This document shows, in pieces, positions 21,031 to 31,888 of a DNA stretch of 64,000 nucleotides (positions within the stretch are counted from its first letter, which is position 1; each line of letters starts with the position of its first letter). Below the pieces are notes generated by a model. That model ran no database searches, was not told where the DNA came from, and saw only the letters and a program-made list of their open reading frames with translations. Origin of the DNA: Puccinia triticina. Lineage: Eukaryota > Basidiomycota > Pucciniomycetes > Pucciniales > Pucciniaceae. The DNA is taken from the NCBI RefSeq assembly GCF_026914185.1, contig NC_070564.1, forward strand, positions 3,534,001 to 3,598,000, written 5' to 3'. The position numbers and the translations under genes are program-made.

Positions 21031-21869
21031 CTATGAAGAGCGCTCCGGCTTTGTAGCTGGGAAGTTTGTGCCACTCGATGAGGGGACGGATGAACTGATC
21101 CCAATCTGGTGTCCGGAAGTGACTGCCACGTGTGAGACCTGAACAAACATATCAGCTTGATGATTTAAGGTAGAGGATGAGAAACTTACCACAACGACCG
21201 CCATATGCGTGTCCATTTTGAAATCAACCAAACGCCCGGCTATTTTAACCTCCCAGCCCACAATGAAGAGGTTGAACGTTTTGACCTGTAGCTTTGATCC
21301 GGGCACAATATACTTGATGGAAAGGCGTTTGTGCGCACGCTCCTGAGCAGAGGTCAGTGTGGTGCTGCGCATGTGGAGAGATGAGACTTACTTGTGGATC
21401 CCAATTGCTGTGGGAAACAATGACTTCCAATTGTGCAGTCCCGTCGCCGCTGGCGGTAACAACTTCCTGGCAAGAAGTAACAAGACCAAGAGAGTTGAAA
21501 GCCACGCGGTTGGTGAATTTGAGGGTATTGTTGGCAACGGGCATCACGGGTGCAACGGTTTCTTGGACATATGTGAGTTTAGGGGTGGAACTGTTGTTGA
21601 GGGGGATGAACTTCCCAGTCAAATAATAGATGTATGCGGGGTGGAGAACGTTGTTAAGAGCAGTGTTGGTACTTAATTTTATTTCAAAGTCTTTGTTTTT
21701 GTTATTTGCTGCGCCAGCGCATTGCAAAAAGCTAAGGGTGGTGACGTTGCCGTACTGGTTTGCCCTAACGGCTTTGGGAATGGACTGAAATGAAACGTCA
21801 GCGAAGTCAAGAATTAATTTAATTAAGGGACAGGCTCACTTTGCCAAGGGTTTTGAAAAGACCCGTCAT
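21031..21869 (-). CDS. Spliced gene of unknown function (4 exons, last one uncertain)
   Basis: Start codon at 21869. Exon 1 21840-21869 (MTGLFKTLGK); intron GTGAGC…TTTCAG; exon 2 21392-21784 (SIPKAVRANQYGNV…IVSHSNWDPQ); 49-nt intron GTAAGT…CTCAG; exon 3 21190-21342 (ERAHKRLSIKYIVPGS…MDTHMAVVV); 51-nt intron GTAAGT…TTCAG; exon 4 from 21138. Exons 1-3 join in phase without stops and alternate beta-rich segments (LHPAYIYYLTGKFIPLNN, FNLFIVGWEVKIAGRLVDF), which could be an OB- or beta-barrel-like fold; this is only a guess. In exon 4 the phased frame is Ser-rich and ends at 21031, while the next frame is far more protein-like (TPDWDQFIRPLIEWHKLPSY, KAGALFIGTFPPHFVG). A one-base frameshift is possible. 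A TATA box lies at ~22003-22012. Confidence 0.5.
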
Positions 21870-22002
21870 GGAAGCAGGGTGATTTGGGGTGTGGTTGATT
21901 GGTATAGTAGGGCGGCTTGGGTGTATATGATGTATGTGGAGGAAAGGCCTGAAGTGGGAATGTGGAGGTGTTTGGTGGAAAGGAAATGTATCACCAACAG
22001 CG

Positions 22003-22012
22003 GGCTTTATAG
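22003..22012 (-). promoter_or_regulatory. TATA box upstream of the 21869 gene
   Basis: Minus strand reads CCCTATAAAGCCCGC about 135 bp upstream of the start codon at 21869; it also suits a short 5' leader. Confidence 0.4.
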
Positions 22013-22079
22013 GGCTCTAATGGATGCAGGTTGGTTGTCTGAGGGCCAACCACGTGTCAAAGCGCTGCCAAGCGTTGAT

Positions 22080-22490
22080 GGCCTTTTGTGGAGGGCTAGG
22101 CCGGTCAAAGGTGAACGTTTGTAGCGCTATGGTTTCAGTTGTGGATGTGGGCAAGTGTTGAGTGGACTGGGTAGGTGGCAGGGCACAGACAACCAGAAGT
22201 GTGATCATGCCGTCGTGATGGGTCAAGTGCTTTGTTGCTCAGGATTGGTAGGGTTGCAGTCAGGGTGTGGTTTGGACTGGGGAGTGAATAACTGGACAGG
22301 AACAACCAGTGCAAATGAGGAGTTGATGGAGATGGTCAGTTTAGTCAATCGTTGGGTCTGTTGGCCGGTCAAAAGGGTTAGTAGCACTATGGTTACTGTT
22401 GAAGACAAAGGCTAGTGTGGAATGGGCAAGATGGGTGGCAGGGCACGGACAACGGGAAATGGAAAACTGCCGTGGTGAATGGGCAAGGGA
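22080..22490. repeat. Diverged ~285-bp tandem duplication
   Basis: The block around 22105-22185 (GGTCAAAGGTGAACG…GTAGGTGGCAGGGCACAGAC) is repeated in diverged form around 22367-22452 (GGTCAAAAGGGTTAG…GATGGGTGGCAGGGCACGGA). Similarity is roughly 75% by eye. No coding frame spans either copy convincingly. Confidence 0.45.
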
Positions 22491-23827
22491 TGATGTGGTC
22501 AGGCGTGTAATCGTTGCGGTTAAGCTGTTGCTGTGGGCTGGCCTAGATGTTCGACTGGGCGGGAGCAACCAGTGCAAATGTTTGGTTGAGAGAACATTGA
22601 TCAGGGTATTTGGTTGTTGGGTCTACCATCCAAAGTTTGCTTGATTGAGAATGAAGTCGTTGCCCATTTGAGGCACATGAGTGAAAAACAACAGTCAGTA
22701 GAGGTGGGGGTGGCCTAGGATATTGTCCCTGCAATTAATAAAAGCAAGGAAAACAGCCCGGGCAAAGATGGCCGTACCTATTGCCGTGGCGGGGCAGAGC
22801 CAATTGGTAATTTGCCATGCGTTGTGTTGAAGGGTGGTGGCGGAGTTTGAAGGTGAGTACGTTGGGATGATTGCGGTGAGGCGCAGGATACAGATCAATT
22901 GGGTGGTGACTGGGGCGACAGAAGTCCAGTGCGGTGGCTAATCTCTGGGTGATGGCGACACTTTTTGCGGCGCGGCGAGTGGATGTGCTGGGCAAACGTG
23001 AGCTGTTGGCTGTGGGTATTTATAAGAAGAGGGATTGTGGCAAGTTGTCCCCCCAGGGGATCTAGTTCCGTCCTACCTCCTCCCTGGAAGCCCCCTAAGT
23101 GCTTGATTAGGCCCTTCCTTGAAAAACTTAACAACCGGCCCTCTTTTGCTCGTTGCTTTGGCACCGCTGGAGGGTCATCCATAGGGCCTTTGGCCTTTGG
23201 GAATATTTCAACTTGTGCGTCTGGATAATTGAGTGTTTCCATGTTTTATTTTATTGTGATATGAAACACCCCAAAACTTAGATCTAAAGGTCTAGGTTTC
23301 TGTGGATTTAAGAAAGTGGTATAATTCCCAAGAATAATTGATATCACTATCCAAGAATTTGATCACTATCACTTTGAAATGGCATAAACAGTGGCCTTGA
23401 TTTCATTAACGTTTGTACATCTGGTCATTCAATTTCAAATTTCCACCACAAAGAAAATGGGAGATTTTTTTGATACAAGTTCTGTTACTTTCTGTTTGAT
23501 GAATTTGAGCACATGATACATCCTTTTCAATAACATTGTGTGATTATATCTTTGGGGACATGCTTCCAACTAACATGTTTATTTGAAGTAAATTTATGCT
23601 TTGATTGAAGAGAAGTAATTTGATGAGTTCTGGTTGAGTTACAACTGAGCATTCACTCAGTTACGGAATATGTTTCCAGATGGAGTTTTGAGGAGTTCCA
23701 GATTAGTTCAGAATGAATTACTTGTTACTTATCAAAAAAACCTGGACAACTCCAAGGTGAGCTCTGCGTGAGTTCCAAAAGACTCTTGTGTGCTATCCAG
23801 ATCAGTCCCAGATGAGTTCCAGGCCAG
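22491..23827. other. No confident gene; promoter-like box and weak repeats
   Basis: On the minus strand CTTCTTATAAATACCC (about 23023-23036) looks like a TATA box, but no ATG-started frame of quality follows it. A 115-codon minus frame starting at 23242 (METLNYPDAQVEIFPKAKG) is open across this box and may be a decayed exon. From 23600 to 23830 short GAGTTCC/GAGTTAC variants recur irregularly. Confidence 0.3.
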
Positions 23828-24851
23828 TTATGGATTCAATACTACACTTCTCATCAGCTGTTGACCTATATTTCCCAAAACTCTCCAGCACAGTTGTAGA
23901 AAGAAGATCACATATGGCACTCTCTGTAGAGTGGGAACAGATCTCCCCTGGTGTATTGCTTTGATAATGTGGAGTGATTTTTTGTTTAAAATATCTTCAA
24001 TTGCTTTCTTCTTTGCTTCCTCATTCATACGCATAACACTAAGAAGACAAGTTTCAAGTTTTTTTGCTGACAATTGTAATATTCTTTGTGAGTCAAGGCG
24101 GTACTGGTGATGCTGATATTATCTTCAATACTGGGATGATTTGGCGTGCTAGTGGTGGCTCCGGTATTATTGATAAGGGCGGAGTGATCATTGAGTCCAG
24201 TGACATTGCTGACGCTAGTGCTATCGCCAAGTTCAAGACCATTGATCATGTTTTCAAGATGCACAATTATTTTATCAAAAAGCCAATCCTCACAGTTAAC
24301 AAGTTTGTTGTTGATGAGGTCTTTGACATCTTCAGTGTGTTGTGTGTGAAGCCGCTCAAAGAATTCACAGATGTTGTTGCTGAAGTTGAAGCAATTACTG
24401 ACATCTCGGGAAAATTTTTGAAAGCAATCATCATGTTCCAAGACATGGAACTCCAGCCTGTTGATAGAAAGCTCCATCGGCGTGACTTTGTCCGTGAATT
24501 CTTGTTGAAGGAGTTCTAAGCGCTTCCGAGTCTCCGCCAAGCAACATTCAAGATTCCTAACTATGGTTAAACCAGATGTTAAATACGATAGAAAAAGAAT
24601 ATTTATAATAAATTATGTTGGTATTTCAGGCAAACTCACCCAGATGTTGAAGCTGGATACGCTCCAAGTGTTGTGATAACTTCTTGATTGCAATCCAATT
24701 CTCAATCTGTGAATTTGGAGGGGGGAAGTCAAATTTCAGATTAGATTAGAGAGGAATATTGGCAAGGAATGTCCTTGATACTCACCGCATGATCATTGGC
24801 AGCTTCTGAAGCGTTTTGGTAAAAGTAAGCCAATTGGTAAAGAACTGACAT
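23828..24851 (-). CDS. Coiled-coil protein of unknown function, 4 exons (~266 aa)
   Basis: Start ATG at 24849-24851. Exon 1 24786-24851 (MSVLYQLAYFYQNASEAAND…); intron GTGAGT…TCACAG; exon 2 24640-24706 (IENWIAIKKLSQHLERIQLQ); intron GTGAGT…CCATAG; exon 3 24132-24560 (VRNLECCLAETRKRLELLQQ…); 65-nt intron GTATTG…GTCAG; exon 4 23828-24066 (KKLETCLLSVMRMNEEAKKK…). All junctions are in phase and total 801 nt. The product is mainly amphipathic helix (heptads in exons 2-3), with a Ser/Thr/Asn-rich linker before a basic helix. No signal peptide or catalytic motif. If the last intron is retained, the frame stops at 24025 instead. The layout resembles the small gene at 46135-46771, but clear homology cannot be claimed. 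Confidence 0.55.
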
Positions 24852-25215
24852 GCAAATGATTTTTAATGCAGCACCAGGTATTCTATTGAAATCAAATGCT
24901 TACTTGTGTGGTCAGTCAATACAGCCTCCAAAGGTTTAGACATATTAATATCGAGTTTGTCTTGATCACCCAAAATTTGAGAGTTTGTTTTGATCGCCAA
25001 AAATTTGAGGATAAATAGTTGTATTTGAGGTAGCTATGAACGATAAAGATTTACTTTCAAGATAGAAAAGAGGGGCATCAAACTTTAATCAACCAGGTAA
25101 AAAAGGCACGGGAAAACAAAGGAATATCTAATTATTATGTAAATATGCAATAATTGACACTACAGGAATACCTGCATGCAAGGGTGTAACAGGTACGCTA
25201 CAAAAGCTTAGCGTA
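24852..25215. other. Intergenic, nothing recognised
   Basis: A/T-rich sequence upstream of the coiled-coil gene; presumably includes its promoter, but no TATA box is clear. Confidence 0.4.
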
Positions 25216-25626
25216 GTGTTTTTTGGGATTGCTGAAATACCGCTGAAAGTAGCGGGCCCCCGCTGGACCCTCACCAGCAATGAAGAGTTGGATTTTGAGG
25301 GTATATTTTTTCCAATAACACAAGTACACCTATCTGATACTCAATTCTGGGATGGTTTGTCTTATATTGTTGTTCAGCCCTCGCATGTACCCAGTGATGA
25401 GGGTCATCTTTGTTCACTAAGGGGTTCTAGAAGATTGAAACCTGGTTGGGTGGACTTATGGTTCAACTTGCACATCCAAGAGCCGGCTGCATCTGATTTG
25501 TGGGCATTCACAACATACTATGCTTCTGGGTCAATTTGCGCATGCAAGTATTGTTATGAGGATGCTTGGGGAGATTTCTTGTGGGACTTTGCCAAATTTT
25601 TAAGCAAGTATTTCACCCGCAAGTAA
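25216..25626 (+). pseudogene. Unknown ORF fragment without an ATG
   Basis: An open frame of 136 codons that starts only with GTG and has no internal methionine. Its composition is protein-like and rich in aromatic residues (WVDLWFNLHIQEPAASDLWA, CACKYCYEDAWGDFLWDFAK), including a Cys-x-Cys-x2-Cys cluster. It could be an internal exon or a piece of a dead transposon gene. Upstream a short AGCGTAG/CTACGC motif resembles the ends of the element at 46864. No family recognised. Confidence 0.3.
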
Positions 25627-25679
25627 AGAAATTTAGTGCTGTGGGAAGCGGGAATCCCTATTGTGAAACCCCCTAAATA

Positions 25680-25856
25680 GGGGGTATCAAATATGACCAA
25701 GTCCACTATTATGTAATTGACGGGTTTGAAAAAAACCACCATTTTTATAACATGCTGGTGCTTCAGCTACCCCATTTTGGGATTCACTGGTCAGGAATTC
25801 TATTTTTGCCTAATTAACTGGTTTCTAATTGTGGATTTCTTATATTTGATACCCCC
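25680..25856. mobile_element. Stowaway/mariner-like MITE
   Basis: Perfect inverted ends GGGGGTATCAAATAT and ATATTTGATACCCCC, flanked on both sides by TA, the target duplicated by Tc1/mariner transposases. 177 bp, A/T-rich interior, no coding capacity. Confidence 0.7.
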
Positions 25857-27717
25857 TAATGAAAGATAATTTATAAATTTTTGGGTTTTCCAAATACTTT
25901 TTACTTTTTTATATTCACTCTTCTACAGTCATTTCACATACCCATTTTCCAATTCTCATGACTTCAAGTCTGTTGGTTGGGCTTCTGGAATGAGATTTTA
26001 GGGGTTTGGATATTTCTGTCAAGGTGCTGTACAGTGGGCTAACAAATGTTTTTGGCTCCACATTTTTGAATGCAGAAGCTCAGGACACAGCCTTTAAGTC
26101 ATGAGATTGGCTACAGGGGTGGAAAATAAGTTCACAAGAATGATTATGAAATAAAAAAACAGACTTACTTTGGGCACTGCAAAAAACTCTTTGCGCGTTG
26201 TGGTAGACGCTTTAGTTCCGGATGGAAAAATTCAAAAATTTCTAGTTTACATATGTAGTGTTACATTACACCATCTAGTGATACACACACTCCCTTCAGC
26301 TCACATACACAGTTTTACAAAACTGCATGTATATAGCTTACATACTACCCTTTTACATATATATGTGTGTATATATGCGGCTACGTAGCAACCAGCCAGC
26401 CTCAGATGTGGCTGTGTAGCAACCACAAGCCACTTCTTACAGTAACCTAGCAACCACAAGCCACATTAATAAAGGGGCATAGTAACCATGGGGCTGTGCA
26501 AGTCATTTAAGCAGACTACACAGCAATACAGGAAGCTGTGCAGGTCACTTGAGAAGACTCCATAGCAACCAGAGGGCTGTGTAAGCCACACTTGTAACTA
26601 GATCACCAGCTAAATTTGCTCATGTATACACTGCCACACTGTACATAGCTGTATTTGCACAGCATTTGTAAAGGCACACCAGCCAAAACCCCTCATGTAC
26701 ATAGACCACCAGCACAAATGCCTCACATTTTCCTATATAAGGAGGGGCTCTCTCTTCCTTTTCCCGCATGGAATCCAATCAAGGAGATCATTCCCCCCAC
26801 AAGATTCAAATAAATTGTCACCCTCACACTCTCCGCCACATAATAAAATACTAGCTTTATATTTTGAAATACACAGTCCATTGTTGAGCCACTTGTGAGA
26901 AAAGTATTCAACTACACTAGACCACTGTCTTCTTGCTTCTAGCCTAGCTGGGGGTGTTTTCAGTCTTTTTCTTTCAGAGAAGCAGGGGTTTCCCCACACA
27001 TACTTCTCTAAATTCAGCCATAAGAGGTGCAAATTGCTTTTGGAGTCTCACAGCGTGGTCCCAAAAACTTCGCGCACTGTGGGTGAAATACACAACTTTT
27101 TCAAGATGTTTTTTGAAAAATCAATAGAAAGCCTTTTAATTGGCCTCTCTGAACTTTTTGGGAGTTTTTTGAAGCATTCTTCTGTGTTGAAAAAAAAAAA
27201 AAAAAAACATGAAAAACTAGAACAAAGGTAGGATGTGGGGCCTTAAAAACAAGGTTCCCATTGCCCAAAAATTCCAAATATCTTATTGATTAATTAAAGA
27301 TAGGGGGTTACTACAATACCCGGTTTTTCCGCATTTGTACCCTTTTTTTTTACCCCCTTTTCCGCATTCACACCCGGATTTTTTCTACTCATTTCTACGC
27401 GACGCAAATAGGCTTAAAATTCATCTAAAATCCTGAAAAGAATTATCATGCATTCAAACTTCCAAAAAAACCAACTCTTAATTAATTAATTTTTTTTTGC
27501 ATACCCCCTTTTCTGGGGTATATACTAAGGGAATAACTTTTTTTTTACACATTGCAGCCCCACAAAATTTTCAGGGCACTTACACATGTGCATTTTCTGC
27601 TTTTCCTGAGTTTTTTGGGATATGTAGGGGGTGCGCGGTGGGCTTAGTAAAAAAATTCCTACTAACTGTATAACTTTTTTTTTACATATTCAAACAGCCT
27701 AAAAGGCACTATTAACT
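25857..27717. other. Non-coding region with repeat-derived pieces
   Basis: No confident gene. 26161-26203 (ACTTACTTTGGGCACTGC…ACTCTTTGCGCGTTGTGG) has an inverted copy at about 42290-42332. From 26380 to 26590 TAGCAACCA recurs about five times with GCCACA/GCTGTG neighbours. A TATATAAGGAG box at 26734-26744 with a CT-rich follow-on resembles an LTR promoter; a second copy of this box is at 30219-30229. A poly-A run lies at 27190-27207. Confidence 0.4.
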
Positions 27718-27838
27718 GTGGCGGAGGCACTATTAACTGTGGCGGAGGCACTATTAGCTGTGACGGGGGCACTATTAACTCTTGCAGAGGTTTTATCAAC
27801 TGTTGCGGAAGCACTATTATCTGTTGCCGAGGCAATTA
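27718..27838 (+). repeat. 21-bp degenerate minisatellite
   Basis: Six imperfect units of GCACTATTAACTGTGGCGGAG. Because 21 is a multiple of 3, the frame reads as an AEALLTV-type heptad, which looks like a protein repeat but lacks a supporting gene. Confidence 0.7.
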
Positions 27839-27957
27839 GTAGCAGATATAACCAAAAGCCCCTGCTGCCTCAAAATTATTTTATGCTGGTGTGTTACTGC
27901 CTTGCAGCTAAACATTTGGTTACAGAGTATTTTATTTCATGATCCAAAAGTTTGGTG

Positions 27958-28290
27958 CTTTGGGGCACTGTGGCAAAGGCTTTGGCGGATTTCCTTAGTA
28001 GGAAATACACCAAATTAGACCCACAGTAGCACACCCCTTTCCTGGGTTTTACTACTGCCAAGAATTTCACCATGTGCCATTCAGAGGCTATTATGCCCAC
28101 TTTAAAATTTTGGGGGGCTTTGGGGCACTTTAGCTAAGGCTTTGGCGGATTTCCTACTGAGGAAATCCGCCAAATTAGACCCACAGTAGCACACCCCTTT
28201 CCTGGGGTGTGCCAATGCCGTGAAGCACATCAGGTGTTATTCAGAGTGCTTGATGGCCGCTGTAAAATTTTGGGGGGCTTTAGGTGCCCC
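27958..28290. repeat. Tandem ~165-bp duplication with a hairpin
   Basis: Two copies (about 27958-28121 and 28122-28290), each starting TTTGGGGCACT and containing GACCCACAGTAGCACACCCC and AAAATTTTGGGGGGCTTT. The second copy has a perfect 11-bp stem, GGCGGATTTCC…GGAAATCCGCC with a 6-nt loop, near 28144-28171; in the first copy the stem has mismatches. Confidence 0.7.
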
Positions 28291-28366
28291 AGTGCGGAGG
28301 TATAAATTTTTCTTTATTTTCTGTCATTTTTTGTGAAATCAAAATTCCAACTTCCATTCTGGAGAG

Positions 28367-28490
28367 TAGAATTAATTTTCCGACTCCCAAAATGCGCGCG
28401 GGTCAAACTTTGGTCCCGCGGACCGGGGATGGATGTCCAGAGGCGGTCTGCGCAACGTAAATGACTTTTGGGAGTCAATTAATTAATTCA
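28367..28490. repeat. Inverted repeat, MITE-like
   Basis: AATTAATTTTCCGACTCCCAAAA at about 28369 pairs imperfectly with TTTTGGGAGTCAATTAATTAATT at about 28468, around a ~75-bp GC-rich loop. No clear target duplication. Confidence 0.45.
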
Positions 28491-28885
28491 TGGGAGTCAA
28501 TTTTTCAACTCCCTATATTTACTCGCCCTAGACCTCAAGATACCATCAAATGAACCTCAGAAATGGATTCTGCGGCCAATTTTACCCCTAGTCACAACTG
28601 GAAGCGTCACTGGAACCCCGCTGGATTGGAAGTTACACCCTCTTGGACCCTCATGGACACGGCCAGCCCCAGTCATCAACCTATCACACCCCTCAAGTCA
28701 TCTTTCCCAGGTATACAAATACTCAGCCCCAGCCAAACACATACTCTTTTCTATCCCTCTTATCTCCACTGCATATGCAGGGGACCAACTCCATTTCTTC
28801 TGTATTTGAAATGTCCCCGCCTCATTTATGCACCCCTTGCAGCTGCATGCAGTCTTCTGACCCCATTTCTGCACTCATTGCATTA

Positions 28886-29040
28886 AAGATGGCGCCAGGT
28901 ACCCCTCTGCGGGTACCTGGTGTCCGTCAGAGGGTACCTGCTGGGCTTCAACAGGTACCTGCTTGCAGATACGGGTGTGGGTATGGGTGTCCACCATTTT
29001 GGGTGACAGGTACCTGCCATATACCCGCCTATATTCCACA
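28886..29040 (+). repeat. GGTACC-rich element, copy 1
   Basis: Starts AAAGATGGC and carries at least six GGTACC/CAGGTACCTG motifs in ~150 bp. An inverted related copy lies at 29843-29998. Confidence 0.5.
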
Positions 29041-29275
29041 TCACCAGAAGACCTCCTGCAGCCTGTCAAGCTCATTTCACAGCACTTCAGGCATACAACT
29101 GCGGCGCGCTCACTAGTCCTTGACCGTGGGCCGCAGATATCAATATCAAAGACATCACTCACCCACCACCCACCCCTCTGCAATGGCAAAAGGAAGAAAG
29201 TGCCAGAAAGGGACCATATCAACAACATTGTAGGTATCCAGTTCACCTGCCACATCCAAACAACCTCCTTGCAAT

Positions 29276-29719
29276 AAACAAACCCGCCAAGTAATCAATG
29301 TGGATGGTGATTCAGAAGGTGAACAAATTGTTGACACCACAACTCCTGGAAGCACTCAAAATCCAAAACTTTGTCAGCCTTTGGATGAGGAAGAGCTAAG
29401 TAATTCTTTTAATTAATCCTTGTTGATGCCTTGAATAAAGTACTGACTTTGAAATTTGAATTCATCTTCCAGAAAAGGCGCAAAGAGTACATAAAAATCA
29501 GATGAGCTTGTGCTATGCCGCTTACGATCCTCCTATACTTTTGGAGCAAAAGGATAAAAATGGACGTAGGATGATCGCTTATCCATGTAAAACGTGAGTG
29601 GTTTTTGTTTTAAAAAATTTATTGTCCTGGCACTTAAAGCTATTGCCTTGGTATTTCTTAGCTGCAGAAACAAAATTAAGTGGGATGGTCCGCAAATGGA
29701 ATCTCAAAAAGAAAAATGA
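29276..29719 (+). pseudogene. N-terminal fragment of a hAT transposase (BED zinc finger)
   Basis: Three spliceable exons: ~29299-29399 (VINVDGDSEGEQIVDT…PLDEEEL), 29473-29593 (KAQRVHKNQMSLCYAAYDPP…RRMIAYPCKT) and 29662-29719 (CRNKIKWDGPQMESQKEK, stop). Introns GTAATT…TTCCAG and GTGAGT…TCTTAG keep the phase. IAYPCKTCRNKI is the first half of the BED-type zinc finger that opens fungal hAT transposases; the second Cys/His pair and the catalytic domain are missing. Sequence after 29719 is unrelated, so this is a broken end. Upstream reading frames from 28563 may include earlier exons but cannot be fixed. Confidence 0.5.
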
Positions 29720-29842
29720 ATCAAAGCAGAAGGGCAAGGGAAGGGCTGGGAAGGATTGATTAACCCTTGGAAGGGCATGGTTTTTTTTTATTTAATCAGA
29801 AATCAAGAGTGGCGGGCTTTTGTGCTAAAAAAAAGCTTGACA

Positions 29843-29998
29843 CCTGCAGTTACCTCCTACAGGTACCCAGGTACCTGCTATCTGCCACCTCCGCAGGTAC
29901 GGGTGCGGGTGCGGGTGTCAAAAAAAGGTGGTTTTTCTGAGGAGGTACCCGCACCTGTTGCAGGTACCTGGGTGCAAAGTGCCATCTTTACTTTGCAT
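29843..29998 (-). repeat. GGTACC-rich element, copy 2 (inverted)
   Basis: Ends …GCCATCTTTA, the reverse complement of the start of copy 1, with the same CAGGTACCTG and CGGGTGCGGGTG blocks. It sits just after the truncated hAT exons. Confidence 0.5.
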
Positions 29999-31034
29999 TA
30001 GTCTGACACCACTCATGCACCCCTTGCATGAGTTACCCCTGTATTTGAAATTTCCCCGCTTTGTTTATGCACTCCTTGCATTAGTATGACATCATCTTTC
30101 ATTTCTCACCCCACTTTTTGCCTGTATTTAGTATCTTCTGACACCACTTGTACGCAGCCCACCAGCTAAAATCCCTCATCCAGGGTCCCCCTTGTAGCTA
30201 AAATCCCACACATTTTTCTATATAAGGAGCTCTCTCCCCCAGTTGTTTTCCCTCAGTTAAGTACCCACCAGTTATACAGACATCACCCATCAGCCATTAT
30301 CTTTATCCTTATACTTTTTATCATATAACATACCATATCATCCCTCTCATCTGCAATAACCACTGAACTCACTTTCATATTCTCACCTCTCATCTCTCTT
30401 GGTTGACATGTCACATATCCGTCACGAGTTACCCGGTTCCTGGTTCAACTCCCAACTGAGACATATACCCTTCTCAGTCCAGACACTCTTCTCAACTTCT
30501 TATATCACCCTCTTGAGGACCTGTGTTCAACCCCCACCGGAAACATTGAGTCAACTTTCACCCTTTCCATCATCATAAACCCTCTCAAATCTCACATACC
30601 TGTCATTGAACAACTTCATCTGGAACTAGACCAGACCTATTATTTGATTAAAACTTGCCAAACTTAGCTTGGTGGGTCTTGTTATCTGATATTATAGAAT
30701 GGCAGAGTTTGCACCTCCATCATCCCCTTCTCCATTCAGCAAAAGGGTTTCACAACCACTTTTGAGTCTAACACTGGTCATTGAGAGGTTGTACATATCC
30801 CTTTGATGAACAGTCTGTACCGGTCATCCAGGGTGTTGTATGGTCTTGATGGCCAGTCTGTGCAGGCAATCAAGGGCTCAGAGCGCTGACTGTAACTTGA
30901 AAAAAAAGTATATGTATATGTATGTGATCACAGATCTTCTCTGTTACTCAAATTCAGTAAACTCCGAGGTTTGGTTTACTTTGGAAACTTATTTCTCTTT
31001 GAAGGAGTTGTGTGGCATAACTCAGACTGTATCT
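29999..31034. other. No gene; LTR-promoter-like sequence
   Basis: TATATAAGGAGC at 30219-30229 followed by CTCTCTCCCCC and C/A-rich sequence, similar in layout to 26700-26800. Probably the promoter part of a decayed LTR. Otherwise nothing recognisable up to the gypsy target site. Confidence 0.35.
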
Positions 31035-31039
31035 GATGA

Positions 31040-31853
31040 TGTCAGCCTTAGAGTCAACTCAGCTGACCTAAAGTCTGCCTTTTTCTACTTTTTACATATG
31101 AATTACTTCATATCTTATTTGTCTTTATAGATCATTATTTTGACTTCATATTCTGTTTCCTCATGCAATTTTAACCCTATTTATAACTTACCAATTCTTT
31201 TTAACTCTACTCCTTCCCTGAGTTATTGAGTTGTAGCGCGCATGCGCAGTTGTGACGTGTCAGCACTACCAGGCGCGCCAAACCACATGTACATATGTAA
31301 ATTACATAAGCAAACTGTGAAAATTTTCGTAGTCAGGATCCCCCTTGCCTGAGGCAAATCTACAGACTCCAGCACACCAGAACCACACCCCAGATAACCC
31401 AGGATCACCACCAAAGAGTTTACAACACTCCCAGTATACCTACTGTCACAGGTGCCTAGGATATTGACAGTAAGTAACCTCTTTCACTAATCCTTGCTTA
31501 TCTCAGAGGTACAACTCTGTGTCTTGCTTGATTTGCTCTTCTTTGCTGGCCTTTGCCTCATTCTTGATCACAGGGCTGTCCCTGCTTAACTGCTTTCTTT
31601 TTCTGTGGTTTTTGTAAGAAACAAACCACATAGGTTTCCCTTTAAAGAACCTTGACTATCCAGAAGGAAGCTAAAAAATTGTGGCTGGATTAAACTTGTC
31701 TAATCCAGGATCCCTCCACGTTTCTTTGGTGAGAGCAGGCTGTAGCACTCTCTAGCACAGCTTGGCAGCACTCTTCTGAAGAGGTAGCATTGCCAGTGGA
31801 TGTGCATTCCCACCAGAATAACCTTGAATATCTGCTTATCTTGATCCTGCTCA

Positions 31854-31888
<35 letters not shown>

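Noticed and set aside
24064..24519. 151-codon plus-strand ORF
   Set aside because: It is antisense to exon 3 of the coiled-coil gene, whose four exons phase exactly on the minus strand.
28563..29116. Two overlapping plus ORFs (MDSAANFTPSHNW…, and a QPQ-rich one) as a separate gene
   Set aside because: Neither frame has a recognisable domain, and splice connections to the BED-finger exons could not be phased. May be upstream hAT exons, but unsupported.
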